Shown here in pieces: positions 23,952 through 33,683 of a DNA stretch of 47,420 bases. Within the stretch, counting starts at the first letter, position 1. The number at the start of each line of letters is the position of its first letter. The position numbers and the translations under genes are program-made. Source of the DNA: Sphingobacterium sp. (GTDB lineage Bacteria > Bacteroidota > Bacteroidia > Sphingobacteriales > Sphingobacteriaceae); contig JAITLV010000092.1 of assembly GCA_031277685.1 (NCBI GenBank), positions 1 through 47,420 of the forward strand. The letters are read 5' to 3'. The notes under the pieces are model-generated. The model saw only the letters and a program-made list of their open reading frames with translations, ran no database searches and was not told the DNA's origin.

Positions 23952-24728
23952 ATGATTTCAGAGAATTTAAGAAAAAAAATCCGCAAGGTTGACAGTGACC
24001 TTAACAGTGCCTACAAACCAATCGCCGGTAAGCCATTACTGCAAATTGCGAGCTTAACCTTTATTGCAACCTTACTCGGACTATTTTACATTTGGGAATA
24101 CCTGAATATGTTTAAAGTCGATTATTTTGAATATTTCGAAGTAAAAGACTCTTTTAAGATTTTATATCAGAATGCAATGCCAATTATCTACGTCGGATCC
24201 TTACTTTCATTATTCCTGTGGATTTTAGTTCCCGCCATCCTCAAAAATAAAAATGTACAGCCTGATGATCAGCAAGTAGAGGAGCAGACTGATCCAAAAG
24301 CAATCAAGGGTATAACAAATGCAGCAGTTATAATCACTGTTATCTTAGGATTATGTGGATTTTGGGTGCTGCTTTCAGCTTACAAATTTGAATTATTGCA
24401 GACCATCATATTGCTTGTTTTTGCGACAGCAGCCTGTTATCTATATTTCAAGGGGCCTAAAAATCTTGGCGTTGTCGCGGCAATTATAATTGCATTTCTT
24501 TATGCGGAAGTACGTGCTAGAAAGGATGCCGAGTTGACCATGAAGCTTAAACCTAGAAAAGATATTACGCTCAGTGGCCAACAGAAACCAATATTAAAGA
24601 AAGAGGATACTACCAGGTATCAAATTTTTAGGACAAGTGGATACTATTTCATTAAGGATGACCTTCAGAAAATGATCTTTGTATATTCTCGTACCAATGG
24701 CGAGATGAACTCTTTCTATGTAGAGTAA
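23952..24728 (+). CDS. five-TM membrane protein of unknown function in the defence island
   Basis: The 258-residue protein has hydrophobic helices at about residues 30-52, 68-93, 120-142, 148-165 and 172-190, then a polar C-terminal domain of about 65 residues (ITLSGQQKPILKKEDTTRYQIFR, in two parts). The open frame could begin at a TTG at 23940, but the ATG at 23952 is preferred. It is followed after 58 bases by the DUF3892-like gene, so the two may be co-transcribed. Membrane proteins next to defence genes are often pore-type effectors, but nothing in the sequence proves that here. Confidence 0.55.
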   Translation: MISENLRKKIRKVDSDLNSAYKPIAGKPLLQIASLTFIATLLGLFYIWEYLNMFKVDYFEYFEVKDSFKILYQNAMPIIYVGSLLSLFLWILVPAILKNKNVQPDDQQVEEQTDPKAIKGITNAAVIITVILGLCGFWVLLSAYKFELLQTIILLVFATAACYLYFKGPKNLGVVAAIIIAFLYAEVRARKDAELTMKLKPRKDITLSGQQKPILKKEDTTRYQIFRTSGYYFIKDDLQKMIFVYSRTNGEMNSFYVE

Positions 24729-24786
24729 AATAATAAAGAACAACAAATAAAGTGAAAAATATTTAATACTTATAAAAATTATAAAA

Positions 24787-25113
24787 ATGGCAGAATTTAG
24801 AATTTCCGGAATTTGGTTAGATTCCGAAGGCGTGATAACACATTACGCAATTCACACACGAGAAAAAAAAAGTGATGGAAATGGGTATGTTCTTAGTCGC
24901 GCAGAAAAATACAGTAAAGAGGATGCTGTTGAGTTGCTTTTAAAAAAAGGAAATACCGCTAAAACTTATTTGTGGAATTACACGAAATGTAAATTTGAAA
25001 AAGGTGCAGAAGTTCAGGTTACCAATGGTAAGCCTCTTTATTTAAAGAGCAACCCAGATAGTACAGAAAGGGATAATCTACTGCATTTAATCGACTATGA
25101 CTGGATTTTTTGA
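24787..25113 (+). CDS. DUF3892-like small protein
   Basis: The 108-residue protein begins with ISGIWLDSEGVITHYAIHT and ends with YLKSNPDSTERDNLLHLIDYDW. This is the pattern of DUF3892 proteins, a family without a known role that is scattered through bacterial accessory regions. It is small, soluble and beta-rich at the N-terminus. Its stop codon lies inside the left arm of a 23-bp hairpin. The family call rests on the ITHY unit and the conserved DN-x-L-x-x-L-x-x-YDW end. Confidence 0.6.
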   Translation: MAEFRISGIWLDSEGVITHYAIHTREKKSDGNGYVLSRAEKYSKEDAVELLLKKGNTAKTYLWNYTKCKFEKGAEVQVTNGKPLYLKSNPDSTERDNLLHLIDYDWIF

Positions 25114-25157
25114 TACAATAGTACCTCTGCATTGGCAGAGGTACTATTGTATCAAAA
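25108..25157 (+). terminator. perfect 23-bp-arm hairpin after the DUF3892-like gene
   Basis: The left arm (25108-25130, containing GATACAATAGTACCTCTGC) and the right arm (25135-25157) are exact reverse complements over 23 bases around an ATTG loop. It carries T residues on the 5' side and A residues on the 3' side of the stem. The length and perfection are unusual for a simple terminator. Protection of the 3' end or bidirectional termination is likely. Confidence 0.7.
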
Positions 25158-25364
25158 TTCAATTTCATATTATGAAACCAAGAACTTTATTCTGTTTCTA
25201 TTCTTGTAAAATCTTTTTGATGTCTCCGATTCTGGTATTCGCTTAGCATCAAGATTTTTGTATATTACGTTTAAATAAATCTAGTTGACCTATATATAGT
25301 GCGCTATTTTAAAGATGGGAGGTTTCGGTATAGCATCAGATAGCAAAATATTACAACATTTTTT

Positions 25365-26387
25365 ATGGAAAGAAAAGAAATTATTGGTCGATATATCAGT
25401 CTGCTTGATGAAACCACTTATACAAATGAGACTTCAAAAAGGCGCAGAGGGAGGGAGTTTGAAGTATTGATAAAGGACTTGCTACAGATTGAAAAACTTG
25501 AACCTAGGGGAAGTTTTCGACCTAAAGGAGAGGAGATGGATGGCTCTTTTATTTATAACCAGAAGATCTATCTGCTTGAAGCTAAATGGTATGATAAACC
25601 TTTGTCAGCCTCATCTATTTATCAGTTTAAGGGTAAGGTCGAGGGTAAGTTGGTTGGTACTATAGGGGTATTTATATCTATGTCAGGATATTCAGAGGAA
25701 TCCGTCGATGCACTAACTTTTGGAAAATCCCTTAATATTATTCTTTTTGATAGGGCTGATTTTGAAAAATGTGTTTATGAACCAAGCGGGTTTTCTGCTG
25801 TATTATCACAAAAACTGCGCAAGGCAGCTGAATCTGGGCTACCGTTTTACTCGGTAGATCCAGTTGTAATATCTATCTCTAATTCTATTAAAGTTAACAA
25901 GAAAGCAATTCTAAACGACCTTGTTATTGTGGTAGGAGGTCAAGGTGATCAAGAGATTATTTCATTTCTGGTGAATAAGATTCTGGAACTCGAAAAGGTA
26001 GATCGTAATATTCTGATCAGAATTGCGGGAGGAAAACTATCAATTCCACTGTTAGCTAATGCATTCGATGATTTCAGCGATGGCGCAGTACAGGATTTTA
26101 TGCTTATAGCTGACGCTGATGGTGAAATTGACGCAACAGAAAAACAGCTGTTACATTCACTAAATGAAAACCTAGATCCTATAATTATACTTCCTAATCC
26201 AGGTATTGAGATATGGTTTAAAGAATTTAAAATATACGATCGTAACGATATGATTCAGTACGCGAATGAGCATCGTACTCTTCCAAGTAAACTTAGAAGA
26301 TTTCTACTTGATCGTATTGATATTGATTACCTAAGGAGTAGAAATGATAGTTTCGCAAAATTTTATAATGGAGTTCTTGGGATATAA
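25365..26387 (+). CDS. Mrr-like PD-(D/E)XK nuclease fused to a Toprim/RloB-like domain
   Basis: Residues 25-130 match the Mrr-type restriction endonuclease fold: GREFEVLIKDLL with E31, then EEMDG with D59, LLEAKW with E72 and K74, and Q87 in SIYQFKG. Residues about 185-330 look like a Toprim/RloB-type module: LVIVVGGQGDQEI, LIADADGEID with D250 and D252, and LPNPGIEIWF, close to the NPCFEYWL motif of RloB. The first Toprim motif has GQGD where a Glu is expected, so activity is uncertain. Two nuclease-like domains in 340 residues suggest a DNA-targeting defence effector. It lies 93 bases upstream of the STAND gene on the same strand and may belong to that system. Confidence 0.7.
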   Translation: MERKEIIGRYISLLDETTYTNETSKRRRGREFEVLIKDLLQIEKLEPRGSFRPKGEEMDGSFIYNQKIYLLEAKWYDKPLSASSIYQFKGKVEGKLVGTIGVFISMSGYSEESVDALTFGKSLNIILFDRADFEKCVYEPSGFSAVLSQKLRKAAESGLPFYSVDPVVISISNSIKVNKKAILNDLVIVVGGQGDQEIISFLVNKILELEKVDRNILIRIAGGKLSIPLLANAFDDFSDGAVQDFMLIADADGEIDATEKQLLHSLNENLDPIIILPNPGIEIWFKEFKIYDRNDMIQYANEHRTLPSKLRRFLLDRIDIDYLRSRNDSFAKFYNGVLGI

Positions 26388-26479
26388 GAGTTGCAATAAA
26401 TTCAGTAGCTAAATTTAGACTTTCTTTTTTTATTTAAGTATCAAATGAATTAAATTAGCACATCAACATTTCATCATTC

Positions 26480-29400
26480 ATGAATAGTACAAAAAATATA
26501 CCTGACGCGGATCTTTCTAGCGCCGGGGATGATTTTCACGTTCTCTATACAATAAAGAAATCATTGGAATTGCTCAATTTCGATGATCGGGGGCTTAAAG
26601 CTATAACTGTTGAAGGATTTGAAAATAATGCTTCTAAAAAAATTGATCCCACTGGAAAAATGTTTCTTGGAATAGACCTTACTGAATATTATGGAGGCAA
26701 AGATTTTGAGAACTCACATACTATTATCATTTCCCAATTGAAGTATAGTACGAGAAGGGTAGATGAGAATTATACCTATTCTAAGTTATATGAGGGAAAA
26801 AAATCGGGTTCATATAATGGCTCTATTATTCATCGATTTGCGACAATCTACTCAGCATTTTTGAAAGAATATGGAAGAGAGGAGGTTCTAAAGAAGATTA
26901 AAATCAAGCTGGTCAGCAATAGGGAATTTAATTACCTTCAATTGGGTGAGATCGTTCAGCTGCAGGAATTTTTGGCAACAAATGAGAATGGCATAAGTAT
27001 TACTAATGCTTTGGATCATTTTCCTTCGATTAAAATAGAGCCATTCTTAAAGCTTGAAAAGGCGACCGGGCTTTCCTCAGCGGAATTTACTGATTTCTTA
27101 AAACTATTGGATTTCTCAGATTGTGGAGCAAGTTCCCGAAGAAATCTAAAATTTGAACTGATCACAGCCATAGCATCAACAAATATTACTTCCAGAAACC
27201 AGTTTAATGGATTATTCCAGATGGTCTGGAGCAAAATGCAACCTGAAAAACGTGAAGAAAGAACCATTATTTCGCTGGATATCGTTGGTGAATTTGGTCT
27301 GAGCAGTCTTGAGAATTTGTTCCCTGTTTCTCAGAATTTTGAAAATAATCCAAATGCAGTTAAACGTGAACAATTGACCGATATATTATTAGCGATACAA
27401 AATAATACTTTATACCGACCGATCTGTATCAATGGAGGTGCAGGAATGGGGAAATCTACCATAGTAAAACAGATAAAAAATTTTCTTCCTGAATATTGTG
27501 AATGTGTTTTATTTGATTGTTATGGTGTAGGAAAGTACCAAAACCCCGAAGATAAGAGACATCTCCATAGGAATGCGATCCCGCAATTGGCTAATGAGCT
27601 TGCAAAAAATTTGGGGACTGATTTTTTAATCGTTCAAAATGCATCGAATGATGTTTATCTAAATGAGCTGATCAAACGGATCCGGCACGCGATCGAGATT
27701 TTAAGAAATAGAAATTCTGATGCATCTCTTATCTTAATTATTGATGCGGCTGATAATAGCGTTACGGCGGCCAATAATGCAGGAGAAAAAAGTTTTGTGG
27801 AGGATTTACTCAATATAGACATACCTGAAGGCTGCCATATTTTGGTAACGACACGAAATTATAGAAAGGAGAGCTTAAGTCTACCCGATAAATACATCGA
27901 TATTGAATTAAATGCTTTTACTCTTGCTGAAACTAGATTATTTCTACAAAGCCGTTTTGTTGAAACTGATGAGAATTTTATTAAAGAGTTTCACAACTAC
28001 ACAAGAGGAATTCCAAGGGTTCAGTTTTATTCTTTAGATCTTCATGAAATGGGAATAAAGAAAGTCATCAATTATTTAAAGCCTAATGGAAAAAATGTTG
28101 ATGATATTATTCTTGATAAGATAGAGCATGCAATTAAAAGAATTGGAAGAGATAAAAAGGTACTGGTCGATCAGTTTTTTAAATTGTTGATTTCGCTTCC
28201 AAGACCGGTACCCATAAATTATCTCGTCGATATTATGGGAGTCAATGAAGATTTTCTTAAAGATCTGGCTGCCGATATCTGGAACGGATTAATTTATGAG
28301 GATAAACACTTTATTTTTAGGGATGAAGATTTTGAAAACTACATATTCGAAAACTATAATCTTGGGAAGTCAGAATTTGAAGAGATAGCGAGGTTATTTA
28401 TTCAAAAATCATCCGATGACGAATATGCTTCCGTAAATTTGGCAAGTATACTACATTTAGCAGATTTAAAAAAAGAGCTTATAGAAATTGTTTTAGAAAG
28501 GATGTATCTAACTTTTCCTTTAGATCCAATCCGTAAGAAGTTGGTTTATGTAGGAAGAGCAAAGATGGCCTTGCAGGTGAGCCACGCACTTAAAGATCAG
28601 CTCACATTTTTTAAGCTACTGTTTATAACAGCAGCAGAATCTAAAACGGATAGAGCACTCACAGAACTAATTATTGATTATCCGGATTTTGTATCAAGGT
28701 TTGGGGATGAGGTATCATTGTCAAAACTGAAACTAAATTCAGATGAAAAGCCATGGGCGGGAGCCTTTCATCTGAAGCTGGCAGGAATAAATGCAAGAAA
28801 AGCAGAAAATAGGGAAGTCTCCGTGAAACATCTAAAAACGGCTCGAGAATGGTTGAACTGGAGAATGAATGTACCCAAAGATAAGTTATCTGAATATCCT
28901 ATAAGCTATGTTGATATAGCTTATGAGTTTGAAACAGAACTCCGCTTATTTGGGATATCCAGAGCTATTGCAACTTTGAAAAGATGGCGGCCTACGGAAG
29001 TTCGTTTATATGCTGCTGATTTTGTTGTTGATCATTTAGTGATAGACTTATCTTCTGAACAGATGAGGGAATGGTTAGAGTATTCCGGATTCAGGATTGA
29101 TGAGCAGGTTTTTATTGTTTGTAAACTGTTTAAAATTAGGCGGGAGGTAAATTTTGATATTGAGGAAATGGCTGTCCATTTTTCAAAATTGTTAGCAAGA
29201 AGAAAAATAGAATTTGGAAATCATTTTAAGCAGATCATCATAGATTTTTGTTTTATCCTTGCTCAAAATAAGATAGATAAAAACGTAATAATTGGAATTC
29301 TTGGAGCTGTGCATGTGATCCCGCTGGAACATTTACCCTACTTAAATAAAAGGTATGGTGATAATCGAAATGAAACAGAGCTAAATCTTGTCCTCTCGAA

Positions 29401-32400
29401 AACAGCACTAAAATTTTCTTTAGAGGGAAATGAGTTAAATCCCAGTAGTTTTCTACCTAAACGTTTTGATAAAATACCTAAAATTAAGGAATATGCTAAG
29501 AGAAATGAGCTTGAAAACGAACAACGGAGATTTTTATCATTTTACAAGCATGCTGTTGAGGTTGTTGAATTACACGCCAATATCTGTACGCAGAAACCAA
29601 TAGGAGTTAGCTATAATGAGAAATTTAATGAAATATGTAAAAATGTAGGAGCGGATCGGGAATTTAGGTATTTACATGGACATCGTTCAGATGACTTTTT
29701 GATTTTTTTCGCCGGGCAATTGGTGAAAGTAGCGTTATTATTGGAAGACCAACCTAAATATATCGAGTCTGTTTTAACGAACTTAGATAGCGACGTTGAC
29801 CAGCTTCAACTTAGATTTGAAATATTGGACAAGATAGCGCTTCATCGAAATGTGTTGCCTCTAGTGTTCAAATTATTAAAAGATTCGGATACCATAATTG
29901 ATGGCTCACAATTGTCTTCGAAGGAAATGATTGAAAGCTACATTAAATGCCTGGTCATGAGTAGTAAGATCAGTGATTCATACAGTCGACATTTTTTTGA
30001 TAAAGTTATTGCGGCGACTGCAGAGATTGATTATGAGGCTAATATGAAGATACTGAGTATCTATTACTTATCTGCAATAGGGATCCCAAATAATAATGCC
30101 CAATTGGCTTATGAATTTGCTCGTTTTGTAGAATTATGTGATATAACGTTAAGGGGCTACGATAAAAAACATTTTCCTTACTCTTCCGCATTGGTTGCCA
30201 TTGGAAATCTAGATCCTGCTTCCATGTTCTCCACATTATGTAGGTGGCATCACATGGACATAACTACTATCGGTGAAAATATTATTTCTATAATAAAGCA
30301 TTCTGTTAAAAGCGGTTATATAGACCACGTAACAGCTTCTTCAATTTTAGGTTTAGCAACAAATTATGGCTATGAGCAAATCGAGGATGTCTTTCGGCTA
30401 TTGATATCTGGTTTTGACAGCAGAGGCGCTGCAGAACAAAAAAGTCTTTTTTTAAAATCATTGCTGAGGAGCTCTCTAATAGAAAAGGATAAGCATACTA
30501 TTAGATTTATCTATGGAGAGATAAAGTCGGGTAAATTTGTTGATCGTGAGATCTTAGATGGATATAGGAAAGAAGTTGAAATCTACGACGCCATTGATAA
30601 AAAGAAAAATGAAACCAAAAATAGTGGGTCGTTTAACCTGAAAGATTATGATCATCAGATAGATCTTGTCAGCTTGGATTTTACTAATTTGAAAGAAGTT
30701 GAATCGGCAATCGCGATACTGATTCAGGATAATACAGAAAGTCACGGTATCAGCTGGTATATTCAGAACTTTTTATCAGATATCGTTGCAATATGTCCTG
30801 CTGAGAAACATATAGGATTTTTGAATGTCCTGATTGCGATTGATGATAGATTACTGGAATTTGATTCTTTTGAAGATATCTTAAAGAAAGCGTTAAAAGA
30901 ATGGATGTATTTTCCAGAAGTCGAAAGTTGGAAAAAATCAAAATTTGCGCATATAGTCTTATCAAAACTACCGCATTTCGATTATGGCAATACATTGAAT
31001 ATTTATGCCCTTTATGAGTTTGCTAAATTATTTGACATAGACCAAGCTTTGCTGTCTGAGGTTATGCTAGAAGTTGTTACGCTGAAAATTGACATTCTTT
31101 CAGATGAATCCATATATAGTTCATTTGAATTAATCAAGAACCTGCTTAATCCGTCGCAAAATGAAGAATTATTGGAATGGGTACTAAAAAAATGGAATGC
31201 TGAAATAAGACCGGAAATTGGAGAGGGCACATGGCACCAGTCATTAAGCCCCGTCGGTGATTCAAATCGTATTATAGCATCGCTTTTGCGTTTTATGCTA
31301 GGTCATCCAGACAAGAAAGTTCGATGGCAGGCTATTCAATGTATTCGTAAATCGGTAAACTTCGGAAATATAGATGTTTTAAGCCATCTTCTGGATGAAC
31401 AGAATAATCAAAATTGTCATCCATTTCAGCATCAATTCTATAAATTTTATTGGATGTCAGCCAAGCTATATCTATGGATAGCAATAGACCGGCTAGTAAC
31501 CGAAAGTCCTAAAGTACTTATAGAGTTCCGTGACAGATTTTTTCAGGAACTTAAAAATGAGAACCTTCCCCATGCACTTATAAGATATTATATCAGGAAA
31601 TCATGCATAAACCTTTATCGCTATGATAACACCGTATTTTCAGATAAGGAGATAAGCTTCATTATGGATTCGAACCAAAGTAGGTTGGATCCAATAAATG
31701 AAAGGCAGAATTCAAGAGCGCTCAGAAGAAATTCGAGCGGCTCAGAAAAAGAGTGGCTATTTGATTTTGATCAAGTTGATACGCTTCCATATTGGTATAG
31801 TAATTTGGGTGATGTTTTTAATGTTTCCGAGTATGATGTTGCGGACATTGCCGATAAATTTATCACTGAAGAATGGGGATATACAAAAGAAGATAGAACG
31901 GAGGATTACATTAAAGGTCAGTTGTCTAGTAGGGATTACGACCTTACCAGGAATGATCATGGCGACAATCCAGAAATTGAAGACCTTTCTATCTATTTTG
32001 AGTATCATGCGATGTTCTGTGCAGCGAGTGTCCTGCTCGAGCGAAAGCCCTTAGCAGAGAATGATAGCTGGAACGAATGGCATGAATGGCTCGAATCCCA
32101 TGCGAATTCTTTTGGAGATTTTTGGCTCAGCGACTTAGCAGATCCAGTGCCTGTCAATGATTATGTAGAAAAAACTGATAGAAAAGGTTTTGACGAACAA
32201 TGGAGAGATGTTATTGATGAAGATTATTTTGATAAAAAAGTTGGATTTCTCGGTGAAGCTGATATTGAATTTATAACTGTTTACGCTGAGTCAAGCGAAT
32301 TTATAGGTCCTAATGAAGAGGCCGTGTCAATAAGCTCTTGCATTATATCTGAAAAAGGATCTGATGCTTTCCTGCGTACATTACATTTTACAGAGGACAG

Positions 32401-32944
32401 TAGAGATTATTATCTTCCATTTGCGTTGAACGATCCTGATGGCAGTGATGAAACTAATGCCCTCCTTAATGAGGGTGGATTCTATTTCAATGGATGGCTG
32501 AGCGAGTTTCGAAGTGAGATTGATGGTCTGGACGCACATGAATCACTATATAGATTGAATTCTCCAAAGTATATCAAGTTCGGAGCAAATGTTGAAAAAC
32601 ATTTTAATATCCAGTACGATGAACTTTTTAAAAAAAGTTATTCAGATCACGAAGTAGTCAGTATTTCAAGAAATTGGAATGATCTATCTGACCGAACCTA
32701 TAATGCATATCCAGAAAATTTAGAGATGTCGGGTTTTGATTTCAGAGTCCGCAAAAGTTTTATCTTAAATCTATTAAGAAAAGAGCAAAAATGTCTGGTA
32801 ATAAAATGCTCTGTTCAGCGGCAGCTTAAAGAGAGAATATATAAGAAAATGAATCATGATGACCGTAACGAAGTTAAACTATTTTTAATTAAACAAGATG
32901 GAACAGTTAAAACCCTCAGAGGAGAAAATCATCGCATTGGGTAA
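26480..32944 (+). CDS. giant nuclease-STAND ATPase (2154 aa), AVAST-like sensor
   Basis: The N-terminal 170 residues form a PD-(D/E)XK-like domain resembling Cap4/DUF4297 nucleases: GDDFHVLYTIKKSLELL, E45, D66 in GIDLTEYYGG and Q86-x-K88 in SQLKYSTR. A STAND/NACHT ATPase follows, with Walker A GGAGMGKST (319-327), Walker B LILIIDAADN (D422) and an LVTTRNYR sensor segment near 455. From about 600 the protein is a long helical repeat array that would recognise a phage product, ending with a distinct acidic domain after about 1780 (DRTEDYIKGQLSSRDYD). This is the general plan of Avs and related STAND defence proteins. Its 3' end overlaps the next gene by 47 bases. The precise family is not resolved. 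Confidence 0.82.
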   Translation: MNSTKNIPDADLSSAGDDFHVLYTIKKSLELLNFDDRGLKAITVEGFENNASKKIDPTGKMFLGIDLTEYYGGKDFENSHTIIISQLKYSTRRVDENYTYSKLYEGKKSGSYNGSIIHRFATIYSAFLKEYGREEVLKKIKIKLVSNREFNYLQLGEIVQLQEFLATNENGISITNALDHFPSIKIEPFLKLEKATGLSSAEFTDFLKLLDFSDCGASSRRNLKFELITAIASTNITSRNQFNGLFQMVWSKMQPEKREERTIISLDIVGEFGLSSLENLFPVSQNFENNPNAVKREQLTDILLAIQNNTLYRPICINGGAGMGKSTIVKQIKNFLPEYCECVLFDCYGVGKYQNPEDKRHLHRNAIPQLANELAKNLGTDFLIVQNASNDVYLNELIKRIRHAIEILRNRNSDASLILIIDAADNSVTAANNAGEKSFVEDLLNIDIPEGCHILVTTRNYRKESLSLPDKYIDIELNAFTLAETRLFLQSRFVETDENFIKEFHNYTRGIPRVQFYSLDLHEMGIKKVINYLKPNGKNVDDIILDKIEHAIKRIGRDKKVLVDQFFKLLISLPRPVPINYLVDIMGVNEDFLKDLAADIWNGLIYEDKHFIFRDEDFENYIFENYNLGKSEFEEIARLFIQKSSDDEYASVNLASILHLADLKKELIEIVLERMYLTFPLDPIRKKLVYVGRAKMALQVSHALKDQLTFFKLLFITAAESKTDRALTELIIDYPDFVSRFGDEVSLSKLKLNSDEKPWAGAFHLKLAGINARKAENREVSVKHLKTAREWLNWRMNVPKDKLSEYPISYVDIAYEFETELRLFGISRAIATLKRWRPTEVRLYAADFVVDHLVIDLSSEQMREWLEYSGFRIDEQVFIVCKLFKIRREVNFDIEEMAVHFSKLLARRKIEFGNHFKQIIIDFCFILAQNKIDKNVIIGILGAVHVIPLEHLPYLNKRYGDNRNETELNLVLSKTALKFSLEGNELNPSSFLPKRFDKIPKIKEYAKRNELENEQRRFLSFYKHAVEVVELHANICTQKPIGVSYNEKFNEICKNVGADREFRYLHGHRSDDFLIFFAGQLVKVALLLEDQPKYIESVLTNLDSDVDQLQLRFEILDKIALHRNVLPLVFKLLKDSDTIIDGSQLSSKEMIESYIKCLVMSSKISDSYSRHFFDKVIAATAEIDYEANMKILSIYYLSAIGIPNNNAQLAYEFARFVELCDITLRGYDKKHFPYSSALVAIGNLDPASMFSTLCRWHHMDITTIGENIISIIKHSVKSGYIDHVTASSILGLATNYGYEQIEDVFRLLISGFDSRGAAEQKSLFLKSLLRSSLIEKDKHTIRFIYGEIKSGKFVDREILDGYRKEVEIYDAIDKKKNETKNSGSFNLKDYDHQIDLVSLDFTNLKEVESAIAILIQDNTESHGISWYIQNFLSDIVAICPAEKHIGFLNVLIAIDDRLLEFDSFEDILKKALKEWMYFPEVESWKKSKFAHIVLSKLPHFDYGNTLNIYALYEFAKLFDIDQALLSEVMLEVVTLKIDILSDESIYSSFELIKNLLNPSQNEELLEWVLKKWNAEIRPEIGEGTWHQSLSPVGDSNRIIASLLRFMLGHPDKKVRWQAIQCIRKSVNFGNIDVLSHLLDEQNNQNCHPFQHQFYKFYWMSAKLYLWIAIDRLVTESPKVLIEFRDRFFQELKNENLPHALIRYYIRKSCINLYRYDNTVFSDKEISFIMDSNQSRLDPINERQNSRALRRNSSGSEKEWLFDFDQVDTLPYWYSNLGDVFNVSEYDVADIADKFITEEWGYTKEDRTEDYIKGQLSSRDYDLTRNDHGDNPEIEDLSIYFEYHAMFCAASVLLERKPLAENDSWNEWHEWLESHANSFGDFWLSDLADPVPVNDYVEKTDRKGFDEQWRDVIDEDYFDKKVGFLGEADIEFITVYAESSEFIGPNEEAVSISSCIISEKGSDAFLRTLHFTEDSRDYYLPFALNDPDGSDETNALLNEGGFYFNGWLSEFRSEIDGLDAHESLYRLNSPKYIKFGANVEKHFNIQYDELFKKSYSDHEVVSISRNWNDLSDRTYNAYPENLEMSGFDFRVRKSFILNLLRKEQKCLVIKCSVQRQLKERIYKKMNHDDRNEVKLFLIKQDGTVKTLRGENHRIG

Positions 32945-33602
32945 AAAGTTGATAAAGGAACTGAATCTAGTGAATTCCACTGATACGATTTCAAAGTGGA
33001 TGGCTAATTATCTTGCCGAATTGATCGAAAATATAGATCGTACTACTGATAAGGAAGATAATTTATTATTAAAAAAGGAATGTTGTGATTTGATCATCAA
33101 GCTTTGGGAGCGCAGAGATAGTTTGCCGATAGAAAAACCTTTTGATGATCTTAAATCCATTGCTGAGATTGTTGAAGTATTAAAAGAGGAAAAAGACGTT
33201 AGGGTTTTACCCCGCTGGATTGAATATAATCCATTGCCAAGAGAAAGTGAATGGGCTGCATTTGTTGATTTGGTCAAAAATAATTCAGAAAAAATATTTG
33301 ATAGGGTACTGCATATAAATTTACATAAATCTGTTCTGCTTAAAGATCAGCAATGGATGATTGAAAACAAAGAATTCCTCAGCAAAGATGAAGTTTATTT
33401 TCTAGAGCAGATCCAGATCTTAAAAGATCTGAACAATAAAACTGGTGTAATTGATCTAAACGACTTTGGACTGACAAACGACAATAAAGAGAAAGTGTCT
33501 CTTGTATTTAAAGACCTTGAGAAACTTATCGATGAACAAAAGAAAAGTTTGGCAAAAATTAAAAAAGAATATTTGGATAATTTTTTAAAAGACCCATTAT
33601 AA
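32898..33602 (+). CDS. 234-aa helical partner of the STAND protein, unknown
   Basis: The start ATG lies 47 bases inside the STAND gene in another frame, a strong sign of translational coupling. The protein is acidic to neutral and helical, with a conserved-looking middle (VLPRWIEYNPLPRESEWAAF), then LHINLHKSVLLKDQQW and a coiled-coil-like C-terminus (LEKLIDEQKKSLAKIKKEY). There is no signal peptide, catalytic motif or TM segment. Position and size suggest an adaptor or inhibitor for either the STAND protein or the OLD nuclease that follows 81 bases later. I do not recognise the family. Confidence 0.6.
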   Translation: MEQLKPSEEKIIALGKKLIKELNLVNSTDTISKWMANYLAELIENIDRTTDKEDNLLLKKECCDLIIKLWERRDSLPIEKPFDDLKSIAEIVEVLKEEKDVRVLPRWIEYNPLPRESEWAAFVDLVKNNSEKIFDRVLHINLHKSVLLKDQQWMIENKEFLSKDEVYFLEQIQILKDLNNKTGVIDLNDFGLTNDNKEKVSLVFKDLEKLIDEQKKSLAKIKKEYLDNFLKDPL

Positions 33603-33683
33603 TGGAAAAATATGTATCGATATCATTTACAACTGTAGTGGATATTTTTGTATTTTCACAGTAACCAAGAAAACTCGTCGTCA

